From Nitrospirota bacterium (lineage in GTDB: Bacteria > JACPQY01), in the NCBI GenBank assembly GCA_016190245.1, contig JACPQY010000060.1:112443-176442 (forward strand): a stretch of DNA of 64,000 bases, in the 5' to 3' direction. Positions 1 to 8,677 of the stretch are shown piece by piece (position 1 is the first letter of the stretch; every line of letters starts with the position of its first letter). Both the position numbers and the translations under genes were made by a program. A model generated the notes under the pieces. That model saw only the letters and a list, made by a program, of their open reading frames with translations. It was not told the origin of the DNA and ran no database searches.

Positions 1-1
1 G

Positions 2-160
2 CCCCCACTCGCCGATGCATGCCGGGTGTGGAACATCATGACCAAGGCTCCGGTCAATCTGCTCATGCGTGTTCTCGTGCCTCCATTCCTTGGAGCGTTC
101 GAGAATGACGTGGAGCGCCGGAAGTTGTCGTTGCGACCACGCAACTGTAACGAATCCTGA
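2..160 (+). CDS. 3' end of an unrecognised protein, cut by the window edge
   Basis: An open frame runs from base 2 to a TGA at 158-160 and gives about 52 residues ending RRKLSLRPRNCNES. Third codon positions are mostly G or C, as in the neighbouring real genes, so it is probably the C-terminus of a gene that starts outside the window. It contains a short hydrophobic stretch (VNLLMRVLVPPFLG). I do not recognise the family. It lies 44 bases upstream of the phosphate permease on the same strand and may belong to the same operon. Confidence 0.45.
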   Translation, partial: PPLADACRVWNIMTKAPVNLLMRVLVPPFLGAFENDVERRKLSLRPRNCNES

Positions 161-204
161 CCCCGGAGCCACTGACCAAGAAGCGTGAAAGAGCAGCGAA
201 CATC

Positions 205-1353
205 GTGAACTCGGTTCTCGGGGCTAAAGGTCTCTTCGCTCTTGTGGCCGTCATTGTGGGACTACTCGCGTTCGCCAATGGGGCAAATGACAACTTCAAG
301 GGCGTGGCAACTCTCTTTGGCAGCGGCACCACCCGCTATCGCTCGGCCCTCGTGTGGGCCGCGGCGACCACGCTGGCGGGTTCGGTGTGCTCCTTCCTCT
401 TGGCAGGAGAGCTCATGCTCGTGTTCAGTGGAAAGGGCATCGTCCCGAATGAGCTCGTCGGCCAGCCTGGCTTCCTGTCCGCTGTCGGCGCGGGTGCTGC
501 GGGCTCGGTCCTCCTGGCCACACGTTTCGGCTTCCCCATCTCCACGACTCACGCGCTGGTCGGCGGGCTTGTTGGAGGGGGTCTGGTTGCCTCAAGCGGG
601 CAAGTCCAATTCGCGGCACTTGCAGGAACCTTCGTATTGCCCTTGATTGCAGGCCCGATCGCCGCCTTGGGTCTGACCTTTATCGTCTACGGGCTGGGCA
701 CGCGGATCCGTCGCTGGATGGGCATTTCGAAAGAGTTCTGCGTGTGCGTCGGGCGCGAGGAGCAGGTGGTGGCGGTGGGCCTGAACCCGGCAGGAGAGGG
801 CTACGCAGCAGCTCGGAGCCTGTTCACCGTGCGTGCCGACCAGCCGACGCGCTGCCACGAACGCTATCAGGGGGAGTTTGTCGGCCTGGGTGTACAGTCC
901 ATCCTCAACGGTGTCCATTTCTTCTCGTCTGGAGCGGTCGGTTTCGCCCGGGGTCTGAACGATACGCCCAAGATCGCCGCCCTCCTGATGGTGGCGGGTG
1001 CGCTCCGCCCCGAGATGTCGGCCTTGGCGGTCGCGTTGGTGATGGCCTTGGGTGGCCTCGTGGCCGCTCGCCGCGTGGCGCACACCATGAGTCAGAGAAT
1101 TACCGAGATGAATCACGGCCAGGGACTTGCCGGCAATCTGGTTACGGCGGCGCTCGTGGTCTTGGCGTCGCGTTGGGGAATGCCGGTCTCCACGACACAC
1201 GTCTCGGTCGGTTCGCTCCTGGGTGTCGGGGTTGTTTCACACAAGGCCCGCTGGGCGATGATCCGCCAGATCTTGGTTGCCTGGATTGTCACGCTGCCCG
1301 TGGCTGCGGGGCTCTCCGCGGCCACGTATTGTTTGTGGCACAGTTTGAGCTAG
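205..1353 (+). CDS. PiT-family inorganic phosphate (possibly arsenate) permease
   Basis: A 382-residue integral membrane protein with about ten hydrophobic segments. Both halves carry the PiT family signatures: GANDNFKG near residue 26 with PISTTHA near residue 112 in the first half, and GLNDTPK plus PVSTTH in the second. PiT carriers import phosphate with a cation across the inner membrane and cannot fully exclude arsenate. The start is GTG at 205. The stop lies 10 bases before the radical SAM-ArsM gene, so the two are very likely co-transcribed; PiT-type carriers also occur in described arsenosugar gene clusters. The family call is firm. Whether the physiological substrate is phosphate or an arsenic oxyanion is inference from context. 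Confidence 0.93.
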   Translation: MNSVLGAKGLFALVAVIVGLLAFANGANDNFKGVATLFGSGTTRYRSALVWAAATTLAGSVCSFLLAGELMLVFSGKGIVPNELVGQPGFLSAVGAGAAGSVLLATRFGFPISTTHALVGGLVGGGLVASSGQVQFAALAGTFVLPLIAGPIAALGLTFIVYGLGTRIRRWMGISKEFCVCVGREEQVVAVGLNPAGEGYAAARSLFTVRADQPTRCHERYQGEFVGLGVQSILNGVHFFSSGAVGFARGLNDTPKIAALLMVAGALRPEMSALAVALVMALGGLVAARRVAHTMSQRITEMNHGQGLAGNLVTAALVVLASRWGMPVSTTHVSVGSLLGVGVVSHKARWAMIRQILVAWIVTLPVAAGLSAATYCLWHSLS

Positions 1354-1363
1354 GGAGGTTGTC

Positions 1364-4021
1364 ATGAAAGAAATCGGAGAAGCTTATTCGGACAAGACGA
1401 TTTGGCACATTCCCCCTCTCGTGGAGAAGCGGCACGGCGATACCTTCACATTTCTCGACCCGGAAGGCCCCAACTGGATCTCGACCGACGCGCGTGGTGC
1501 GAGCATTCTGCGTCTGGTCGATGGAAAGATCTCGTTCGCCGAACTGGTCCGGCGCTACTCCGAGCATTCAGGCACGGCGATGGCTCTCGCCTGGACACAT
1601 TGTTTCACCTTTCTGAAGGATGCCGCTCGGGCCGGGCTCGCCGGCCGTCAACCGTTTTCTAGCAGGCAAGCCTACGAGGGCCGAGCCGCCATCATCGAGC
1701 CGGCACTCCGGGAGATTTGGATTCATACGAACAATTCCTGCAATCTTGCGTGTGCCCATTGCCTTGTGAGCTCCGGACCCAAGGAGGACAAGGGGCTTGC
1801 ACTGGACCAGTGGAAAGGCATCTTGGCGCAAGCTTTCGATCTTGGCGCCAGGCAGGTCTATTTCACCGGTGGCGAGCCGTTCGTTCGGAAGGACATCTTC
1901 GACTTGATCGACACCGTCCTGGCCGATCCGGGGCGTAGGCTCGTGATCCTGACCAACGGGATGCTACTGAAGGGGAGGATTCTCGAACGGCTGAAGGACT
2001 ATTCAAGACGGCCTCTCACCCTCCAGATCAGTCTGGACGGACCGGATGCGGGGACGAACGATCCGATTCGAGGCAAGGGGAGTTTCGAGCCCATCGTCCA
2101 CGGCATCCGGGCTGGGCTCGACGCAGGTTTCCAGCCGATCGTCACCACCGTTGTAAACGAATCGAATCGGCGAAAGGTGGCGGGGGTGACCCGTCTGCTG
2201 GGCTCGCTGGGCGTGAAGAGTCACCACCTGCTTTGGCCTCATCTGCGTGGGCGCGCGGCGATGCTCAATGGAAACTTCACGCTGACGGCCGAGAAGTGCC
2301 TGGACGTGTTGCTGGAGGCTCGCGAGGCGGGGCGCGAGGCGGGTGTTGCAGTGGACAACTTCGAGTCCTTCCGAGCCCGAATCAGCGGTCGGCGGTTCGT
2401 CAGGATGGACCTGACCGGGGCCGGTGTCGAAAGCCTTTGCGTGTATTCGGATGGCCGAGTGTTCCCGTCCGCCTCGACGGCCGGCTACGCGAACCTATCG
2501 TGTGGCAATGCGCTTGAACTGCCCCTGTCGTCCATCTGGGAGAGCGCGAGGGTCCTCGCCGAGGCGAGACAGGCATCTGTGAAGGACAAGGTGATATGTC
2601 GTTCCTGCGAGTGGCGCTACATCTGCGGCGGAGGCGAGATCGAGCACGCATATGCCTATTCGCAGAACGGCAAGGCCCGTGCCGCCTACGTGGGGTTCAT
2701 GGAACACGACCCCTTCTGTGGTCTCTACAAAGGAGCGCTGGAGCGGATTCTTGTGGAGGAGTCCAAACCAAGGGGCCCTCTCAACAGGACGAGCGGGTTC
2801 AACTCGCCCGTGGTGTTTCGTTCGATGGGGGACTCCATCCTCTGCGGGCGGGAATCCGAACTGACGCGAGGCCGAAACGGCGTGGCCGTGGGTCATTCGT
2901 CTTGCCACTTGTCTGTGGACATCGCCCATCTTCGGGAAGACGTGCGGAACTACTACGCCGAGGCCGCCAAGGAGCCTCAGGAGGCTCTTTGCTGCCCGGT
3001 GAAATACGATTCCTCGGAGCTGAGCCACATCCCGAAGGACGTTATCGACCGATTCTACGGATGTGGCGGTCCCGTCGCCGCGGCACGGATCAAGGAGGGG
3101 GAGGTTGTCGTGGATTTCGGCAGCGGAGCGGGCATCGATTGTTTCATTGCCGCGCGGAAGGTCGGTTCCTCGGGCGGAGTGATCGGCGTGGACATGACCG
3201 ACGAGATGCTCGCGGTCGCTGAGCGGTGCAAGGCCGAAGTGGCCGGGCGGCTCGGGTACGACGTGGTCGAATTCCGAAAGGGCTTCCTCGAGGAAGTGCC
3301 CGTCCCCGACGCCACAGCCGACCTCGTCATGTCCAACTGCGTGGTGAATCTCTCGCCGGACAAGCGGAAAGTTTTCGCGGAGATGTGGCGCATTCTGAAG
3401 GACCATGGGCGCGTGGTGATCTCGGATATCGTCGCCGACAAGGCCGTTCCCTTGGACATGCAGCGAGACGTGGAGCTTCGGGGCGCCTGCATCAGCGGTG
3501 CGCTGACGGAAGAGGAGTTCCTCGCCTATCTCGAGCGTGCGGGATTCTATGGGTTGCGATTGATCGATAGGAAGCCTTGGAAGGAGGTCGAGGGTAGTCG
3601 CTTCTCCTCGGTCACGGTGGAAGGATACAAGTTCGAGAAGAAGGCGGGCTGCACCTACATCGGTCAGCGGGTGGTCTACTCCGGTCCGTTCAAGGCCGTG
3701 ATCGACGAGGAAGGGCACCTCTTTCCGCGAAACGAGCCGGTCGAAGTCTGCACCGACACGGCGGCCAAGCTCAGACATTCGCCGTATTCCGGAACATTTG
3801 TCGTGTTGGAACCAGATGGCTCAGAGGCCGAATCACCGTCCGGCGAGATCCTGTCCGAAAACCCTAACCCCGACCCTTCCGCCAAAGGCGGATTCCCTCT
3901 CCTCGAAGAGGACCTGCCCGTCCGCCGAGGCGGACAGGCGGGGAGGGATAGGGTGAGGAATTCTGAAGCCCTCGACTCGGGCTCTAGGATAGGCGCTAAG
4001 TGCGGTCCGGGTTGCTGCTGA
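1364..4021 (+). CDS. Radical SAM/SPASM protein fused to an ArsM-like arsenite methyltransferase
   Basis: An 885-residue protein; ATG follows the Shine-Dalgarno GGGAGG. Residues about 1-95 look like a PqqD-type domain. A radical SAM domain follows, with C126-x3-C130-x2-C133 for the [4Fe-4S] cluster and GGEP at 169-172. A SPASM-like region has C359, C380, C412, C415, C421 and C452. From about 525 there is a SAM methyltransferase with VDFGSGAGID (583-592) and the cysteines expected for As(III) binding: C543/C544, C567 in YGCGGP, C659 in SNCVVNLSPDK and C709 in GACISGAL. The tail ends CGPGCC. ArsM enzymes methylate arsenite; radical SAM partners add carbon groups to arsenic or modify peptides. 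Residues about 832-868 are encoded by a palindromic repeat and look like an in-frame insertion. Both catalytic halves appear intact; the combined product is unknown. Confidence 0.88.
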   Translation: MKEIGEAYSDKTIWHIPPLVEKRHGDTFTFLDPEGPNWISTDARGASILRLVDGKISFAELVRRYSEHSGTAMALAWTHCFTFLKDAARAGLAGRQPFSSRQAYEGRAAIIEPALREIWIHTNNSCNLACAHCLVSSGPKEDKGLALDQWKGILAQAFDLGARQVYFTGGEPFVRKDIFDLIDTVLADPGRRLVILTNGMLLKGRILERLKDYSRRPLTLQISLDGPDAGTNDPIRGKGSFEPIVHGIRAGLDAGFQPIVTTVVNESNRRKVAGVTRLLGSLGVKSHHLLWPHLRGRAAMLNGNFTLTAEKCLDVLLEAREAGREAGVAVDNFESFRARISGRRFVRMDLTGAGVESLCVYSDGRVFPSASTAGYANLSCGNALELPLSSIWESARVLAEARQASVKDKVICRSCEWRYICGGGEIEHAYAYSQNGKARAAYVGFMEHDPFCGLYKGALERILVEESKPRGPLNRTSGFNSPVVFRSMGDSILCGRESELTRGRNGVAVGHSSCHLSVDIAHLREDVRNYYAEAAKEPQEALCCPVKYDSSELSHIPKDVIDRFYGCGGPVAAARIKEGEVVVDFGSGAGIDCFIAARKVGSSGGVIGVDMTDEMLAVAERCKAEVAGRLGYDVVEFRKGFLEEVPVPDATADLVMSNCVVNLSPDKRKVFAEMWRILKDHGRVVISDIVADKAVPLDMQRDVELRGACISGALTEEEFLAYLERAGFYGLRLIDRKPWKEVEGSRFSSVTVEGYKFEKKAGCTYIGQRVVYSGPFKAVIDEEGHLFPRNEPVEVCTDTAAKLRHSPYSGTFVVLEPDGSEAESPSGEILSENPNPDPSAKGGFPLLEEDLPVRRGGQAGRDRVRNSEALDSGSRIGAKCGPGCC
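3861..3960. repeat. REP-like double palindrome inside the fusion gene's 3' end
   Basis: Two hairpins lie side by side: TCCGCC-AAA-GGCGGA at 3878-3892 and GTCCGCC-GA-GGCGGAC at 3920-3935, flanked by CCCTAACCC on one side and GGGATAGGGTGAGG on the other. The same TCCGCC/GGCGGA core recurs at 44574, 52909, 56386 and 62420. Here it is read in frame and encodes a low-complexity segment of the preceding protein. Confidence 0.7.
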
Positions 4022-4087
4022 CATGGGCTCCCCGCAATTCTTGGTTTGCTCGCCGGTGCCGCGAATCGGATTCCCTGAGGAGGCGCG

Positions 4088-5611
4088 ATGACGACGCAGC
4101 CCTCAGTCCTGCCCCAAGACCCCCACAACTTGGCGCTTGTCCAGAATGTGCATCCGCGCGGCTGGAAAAACCCCACGCCGGAAAAACGTTACAACCTCGT
4201 GGTCATTGGAGGGGGGACGGCGGGGCTTGTGACCGCCGCCGGTGCGGCCGGCTTGGGCGCGAAGGTGGCCTTGGTCGAGAAACACCTGCTCGGCGGCGAT
4301 TGTCTCAACTACGGCTGCGTCCCTTCGAAGGCGTTGATTCGCGCCTCACGGGCTGCGGCCGACGCGCGCGACGCAGGCGCCTTCGGGGTCACTGGCGCCA
4401 CGGGCGTGAGTGTGAACTTCCCCGCCGTGATGGAGCGCATGCGAGGGCTTCGCGCGCACATCAGCGAGCACGATTCGGCAACAAGGTTTCGGGGCCTGGG
4501 CGTGGATGTCTTCCTTGGCGAAGCACGGTTCAACGGAACCGATACGGTAGAGGTTGATGGTGCGAAGTTGCGGTTCCGTCGCGCGGTGATCGCCACGGGC
4601 GGTCGCGCCACCGGCCTCCCCATCCCCGGGCTCGCAAAGGCCGGTTTCCTCACCAACGAAACGATCTTCTCCCTTACCCGCCTCCCGGCCAGGCTCGCGG
4701 TCATCGGCGCGGGCCCTATTGGATGCGAAATGGCACAGGCCTTCCGGCGTTTTGGCTCGGAGGTCTGCTTGCTCGAGGCGGAAGGCCACGTCCTGCCGCG
4801 TGAAGACCGCGAGGCGGCTTCGATTGTGGCTGGGGCCTTCAAGCGGGACGGGATTCGATGCGTCTGTTCCGCGAAAATCTCTGACGTGGAGAGCCAAGGC
4901 GCAACAAAGACCATCAGGTACGCCTGCGATGGGACTCCGGTAACCCTCGAGGTGGATGAAGTTCTTGTCGGTGTCGGTCGATCACCCAACGTGGAGGGAC
5001 TAGGCTTGGAGTCGGCCGGTATCGAGTACGACACGAAACAGGGCATCAGGGTGGACGACCGGCTTAGGACGACCAACCCGCGCGTTCTTGCGGCCGGGGA
5101 TGTGTGTTCGCGCTACAAGTTCACGCACGCCGCCGACTTCATGGCCCGAATCGTCATCCAGAATGCGCTCTTCTTCGGCCGGGCGAAGGTAAGCGCCCTC
5201 ACGATTCCGTGGTGCACGTACACGGACCCCGAGATCGCCCACGTCGGACTCTACGAACACGAGGCTGAGTCCAGGAACATCATGACGCGGACCTTCACTC
5301 AGAAACTTGACGAAGTGGACCGCGCCGTTCTGGATGGGGAGTCGGATGGCTTCGTCAAGGTTCTCATCCAAGAGGGCACCGACAGAATCCTCGGCGCCAC
5401 GATCGTGGCGAGGCACGCCGGGGAAATGATTTCGGAAATCACGCTGGCGATGACCGGCAAGCTCGGCCTGAAAACCATCGCCGGCACGATCCACCCATAC
5501 CCCACTCAGGCCGAGGCCATACGGAAGGTCGGTGACGCTTACAATCGGACGAGGCTGACGCCGTTCCTCAAGGGTCTGTTTGCCCGCTGGTTGGCGTTCA
5601 TGAGACGATAA
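4088..5611 (+). CDS. MerA-like FAD-dependent pyridine nucleotide-disulfide oxidoreductase
   Basis: A 507-residue class I flavoprotein disulfide reductase. It has the FAD Rossmann motif VVIGGGTAGL (38-47), the redox pair C72-x4-C77 in GGDCLNYGCVPSK, the NAD(P)H motif VIGAGPIGCEMAQ, the second FAD motif ending AAGDVC, and the dimer-interface HPYPT near the C-terminus. It lacks the N-terminal metal-binding NmerA domain and the C-terminal vicinal cysteines of true mercuric reductase, and it ends in a hydrophobic-basic tail (LFARWLAFMRR) typical of the membrane-associated MerA-like group. Genes of this type occur beside ArsM/ArsS genes in arsenosugar clusters. It begins 66 bases after the radical SAM-ArsM gene with GAGGAGG at its ribosome binding site. 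The disulfide reductase fold is certain; the substrate is not. Confidence 0.9.
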   Translation: MTTQPSVLPQDPHNLALVQNVHPRGWKNPTPEKRYNLVVIGGGTAGLVTAAGAAGLGAKVALVEKHLLGGDCLNYGCVPSKALIRASRAAADARDAGAFGVTGATGVSVNFPAVMERMRGLRAHISEHDSATRFRGLGVDVFLGEARFNGTDTVEVDGAKLRFRRAVIATGGRATGLPIPGLAKAGFLTNETIFSLTRLPARLAVIGAGPIGCEMAQAFRRFGSEVCLLEAEGHVLPREDREAASIVAGAFKRDGIRCVCSAKISDVESQGATKTIRYACDGTPVTLEVDEVLVGVGRSPNVEGLGLESAGIEYDTKQGIRVDDRLRTTNPRVLAAGDVCSRYKFTHAADFMARIVIQNALFFGRAKVSALTIPWCTYTDPEIAHVGLYEHEAESRNIMTRTFTQKLDEVDRAVLDGESDGFVKVLIQEGTDRILGATIVARHAGEMISEITLAMTGKLGLKTIAGTIHPYPTQAEAIRKVGDAYNRTRLTPFLKGLFARWLAFMRR

Positions 5612-5749
5612 CCGATCGGGGGTACGGGGCGGTGATGAGCCTTCTTTTTGAAAGCCTGGTTCCCTCCGCAGACAGCCACGCCGCTGGGGGCGTTCCCGGC
5701 CAAGCTGCAAGACCCGCGCGCGGACTCCGTGTATGCTTTCTGGACCTGA

Positions 5750-7879
5750 ATGAGACTCGACGACAAGAAGATCCTGGTTTTCGGCCCACTCATGTATGTT
5801 TCGAACCGCCGTGGCAACGCCGATGAGAGGCTGAGCGAGCCGAAAGGCCTCACCTGGTACGACACACGAATGGTGCGCACATTTGATCTTCGCATCAACG
5901 GTGAAATCCCGAACCTTCTGACGACCGAAGAGCCGCAGCCGAACCTCAGGCGATTCGGTCTCACCCTGACGGATCGTACATCGGCGGGGCTCTTCCAGCA
6001 TCCGCGCCATTTCGTCCACATCACGAGGACGCAGTTTCTTGACGCGGCCTTCGTGGACGCGCTCGAAATTCGGAATTTCACACCACGGCCCGTTCCGATC
6101 CATATTCGCTACCAATGGAGCGCGGACTTCGCCGACGTCTCCGAGATTCGCCAGCCGGGGCTCCACGATGGGGGGGGTCGGCGCGTTGTCGTGGAGCGGC
6201 TAGGGTCCGGCGTGCGACTCGCGTATCGAGGACACGACGCCAGGACGTACTTCTGTGACATCTTGATGTCTCATCCAGCGGCCAGCGTGCGTGCCGATGG
6301 TGGCCGCGTTCGCGTCGCCTTGGCTTCGCGCGGGATCATGCGACTCTCCATCGAAATCCGCGCGGGAGCGGAAGCCGGCAGGCGGCTGACCGGCCGAAGG
6401 AAAGAGGAGCCCCGCACCGACGGGGCCTCCATACCTCTGCGCCTTCGCGCCCTCGAGCGGCAGCGTGACAAGTGGTTCGACGGAACGGCGACTATCGAGA
6501 GCGACAACCCCGCCCTGGACCGCGAACTCGAACGCGCCCTCGACGACGTACGGTGCTTGGACCTTCCCCTCGATGGCTTATCCGTCCCCTCTGCCGGTGT
6601 TCCACTGTTTCACGCTCCCTTTGGGCGAGACATGATCCTCACGGCATTCTCTCTGCTTCCGTTCCGGCCGCAGATGGCAAGGGAGGTTCTGCTCTTCCTG
6701 GCCGAGCGACAGGGCCGTGTGACCGACGTTGTCCGAGAGGAAGAGCCGGGCAAGATCCTCCACGAACTCCGCCTGGGGGAACTGGCTGGAGCCGGCAAGG
6801 TGCCGCACAACCCCTACTATGGAAGCATCGACGTCTCGCTGCTTTTCGTTTCCCTCCTCCACGAGTACTTCCTCTGGACGGGAGACGAAGGAACCGTTCG
6901 CAATCTCGCGCCGGCGCTCGCCCGCGCCTTGGAGTGGGCTGAGGTGCATGGCGACGCGGACGGCGATGGTTGGATCGAATACGACCGTCTGCCGGGGCGA
7001 GGACTCGTCCACAAGGGATGGAAAGACAGTCGGGACAGCCTGACGGACGAGAGGGGGAGGTCCCCTCGGCCGCCCATCCGACTTGTCGAGGTTCAGGGGT
7101 ATTGGGTGGATGCTCTCCGCCGTTCATCAGAACTCTTCGGAGCTTTAGGTGACACCCTGCGGGCATCGCGATGCGCGGTTCGGGGGCGCGAATTGCAGCG
7201 CCGTATCGAAAGCCAATTCAGCCTGCCCCGAACGCGCTACACCGCCCTCGCGCTGGATGGGGCCTATCGTCAGCTCCGCCTGATCACCTCGAACCCCGGC
7301 CATCTGCTCTTTTCAGGCGCCGTCGGCCGACGCGTTGCCCTTTCGATACGCGACCGTCTCTTCAAGCCCGACATGCATTCCGGCTGGGGGATTCGCACAC
7401 TTTCATCGGACGAAGCGGCGTATCACCCTCTTCACTACCACCGAGGGACCGTCTGGCCGCACGACAACGCCATCATCGCCTTCGGTCTGTCGCGATACGG
7501 GATGACCTCGGATGCCGCGTCGCTCTTCACGAGTCTTCGCGAAGCGGTGAGCTCCTTGCCGGGCCGGAGATGGCCTGAGCTGTTTTGCGGATTCGGCCGA
7601 ACAGATCACCCACTCCCCGTTCCCTACCCACTGGCCTGCGCGCCGCAGGCGTGGTCCGCAGCGTCGCTGTTCCTGATGCTCCGCGCGTCCATGGGCCTCT
7701 TTGCGGACGCGCCGGCGGGCCACCTCGAGCTCCGCAAACCCATCCTGCCGCCGGGGCTGACGCGTCTTTCGATTCGCGGCTTGCGAATCGGCCGATCGGT
7801 CGGAACGCTGTCCGTTTCCCGTGCCCGTTGTGAGTGGATTCGGCGCTCAGGCCCGAAGATTCGGCTCCGTAGGCTCTGA
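5750..7879 (+). CDS. Glycogen-debranching-type amylo-alpha-1,6-glucosidase family protein
   Basis: A 709-residue cytosolic protein. The first 200 residues match the GDE N-bis domain (GLTWYDTRMVRTFDLRING, then a beta-rich segment). From about 280 onward is an (alpha/alpha)6-barrel with FGRDMILTAFSLLPF, HKGWKDSRDSL, VEVQGYWVDAL and YHRGTVWPHDNAI, the hallmarks of the glucan debranching and GH15-like catalytic domain. Members cleave alpha-1,6 branches or trim oligosaccharides; many remain uncharacterised. The gene overlaps the 3' end of the convergent otsB by 33 bases, which places glucan or maltodextrin turnover next to trehalose synthesis. The start is ATG; a good Shine-Dalgarno is not obvious. 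Confidence 0.85.
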   Translation: MRLDDKKILVFGPLMYVSNRRGNADERLSEPKGLTWYDTRMVRTFDLRINGEIPNLLTTEEPQPNLRRFGLTLTDRTSAGLFQHPRHFVHITRTQFLDAAFVDALEIRNFTPRPVPIHIRYQWSADFADVSEIRQPGLHDGGGRRVVVERLGSGVRLAYRGHDARTYFCDILMSHPAASVRADGGRVRVALASRGIMRLSIEIRAGAEAGRRLTGRRKEEPRTDGASIPLRLRALERQRDKWFDGTATIESDNPALDRELERALDDVRCLDLPLDGLSVPSAGVPLFHAPFGRDMILTAFSLLPFRPQMAREVLLFLAERQGRVTDVVREEEPGKILHELRLGELAGAGKVPHNPYYGSIDVSLLFVSLLHEYFLWTGDEGTVRNLAPALARALEWAEVHGDADGDGWIEYDRLPGRGLVHKGWKDSRDSLTDERGRSPRPPIRLVEVQGYWVDALRRSSELFGALGDTLRASRCAVRGRELQRRIESQFSLPRTRYTALALDGAYRQLRLITSNPGHLLFSGAVGRRVALSIRDRLFKPDMHSGWGIRTLSSDEAAYHPLHYHRGTVWPHDNAIIAFGLSRYGMTSDAASLFTSLREAVSSLPGRRWPELFCGFGRTDHPLPVPYPLACAPQAWSAASLFLMLRASMGLFADAPAGHLELRKPILPPGLTRLSIRGLRIGRSVGTLSVSRARCEWIRRSGPKIRLRRL

Positions 7880-8668
7880 GACTGCTTCAGTGCACACCCG
7901 TTCAAGCAACTCCAGCACGCGGGCCGGATTGGCGAGACGATACTCGGCAGCGCTGGGCAGCGGTTTGCCCACTCGGACGGTGACAGCCTTCCCTCGAAGC
8001 GCACGGAAGGCGGCCTCGTCGCTCGTGTCATCGCCGATGTAGACGACGGCGGGTCGCCGCCACCGTCCGTTCCGGCTGATCAGAAGCTGCGACACGGCCC
8101 AGCCTTTGTCGATCCCCCTGGGGCCGACCTCGATCCCGTAGGCGTTTTCAGCCACCACGAGGCACCGGCGCCTGTCGAGCCGCCGAAGTCGCGCGCGCAC
8201 GATCTGAGCCACCTCGGTCCTTGCGGCCGGCGGCAGCAGTCGCGCCTGCACGCCGACGCAGCCCCACTTGTCCTCGATGATCAGATCGGGAAAGCGTGCC
8301 AAGTCCCGAAGCAGCGATCGATGCATGCGGCGGACAAGGGGCCGAAGCGCGCGCACACGGGGGTGCCATGTGGCTTTCCCCCCGGGCCGCTTGGTCTGAG
8401 CCCCGTACGCGCCCAGGTGCGTCAGGCCTCGAATCGGCAGCAGCCTGACCAACTGGGCTGCCGTCCGACCGCTGACCATGAAGACACGAACGTTCGAGAA
8501 CCTGACAAGCCTACGTAGCGCCTCGAGGACAGGCCTCGGAGTCCGCGCGTCTCCCGGCCGATCCTTCAGTTCCGCAAGCGTGCCGTCGTAGTCCAGACAG
8601 AGGAGGAGGGGGGTGCCGTGCCGCCGCGCCAAGCCGATCCGGGACACGATTCGGTCAATGTCGGCCAT
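7847..8668 (-). CDS. otsB: Trehalose-6-phosphate phosphatase
   Basis: A 273-residue HAD-superfamily phosphatase. Motif I is CLDYDGTLAEL (nucleophile Asp and general acid Asp), motif II is MVSGRTAAQL, and the Mg-binding motif is YIGDDTSDEAAF. It removes phosphate from trehalose-6-phosphate to release trehalose, a compatible solute and stress protectant. It follows otsA by 9 bases on the same strand, so the two form an operon in biosynthetic order. Its end overlaps the convergent debranching-enzyme gene. Length and motifs are normal for the family. Confidence 0.93.
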   Translation of the reverse strand: MADIDRIVSRIGLARRHGTPLLLCLDYDGTLAELKDRPGDARTPRPVLEALRRLVRFSNVRVFMVSGRTAAQLVRLLPIRGLTHLGAYGAQTKRPGGKATWHPRVRALRPLVRRMHRSLLRDLARFPDLIIEDKWGCVGVQARLLPPAARTEVAQIVRARLRRLDRRRCLVVAENAYGIEVGPRGIDKGWAVSQLLISRNGRWRRPAVVYIGDDTSDEAAFRALRGKAVTVRVGKPLPSAAEYRLANPARVLELLERVCTEAVSEPTEPNLRA

Positions 8669-8677
8669 GGGTGACTG

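Noticed and set aside
1364-4021. Calling the radical SAM half ArsS or ArsL
   Set aside because: It has PqqD- and SPASM-like parts and no sign of the ArsS C-terminal domain or the ArsL Cys motif, so neither name is supported.
4088-5611. True mercuric reductase (merA)
   Set aside because: It lacks the NmerA domain and the C-terminal vicinal cysteines needed for Hg(II) handling, and no mer genes are nearby.
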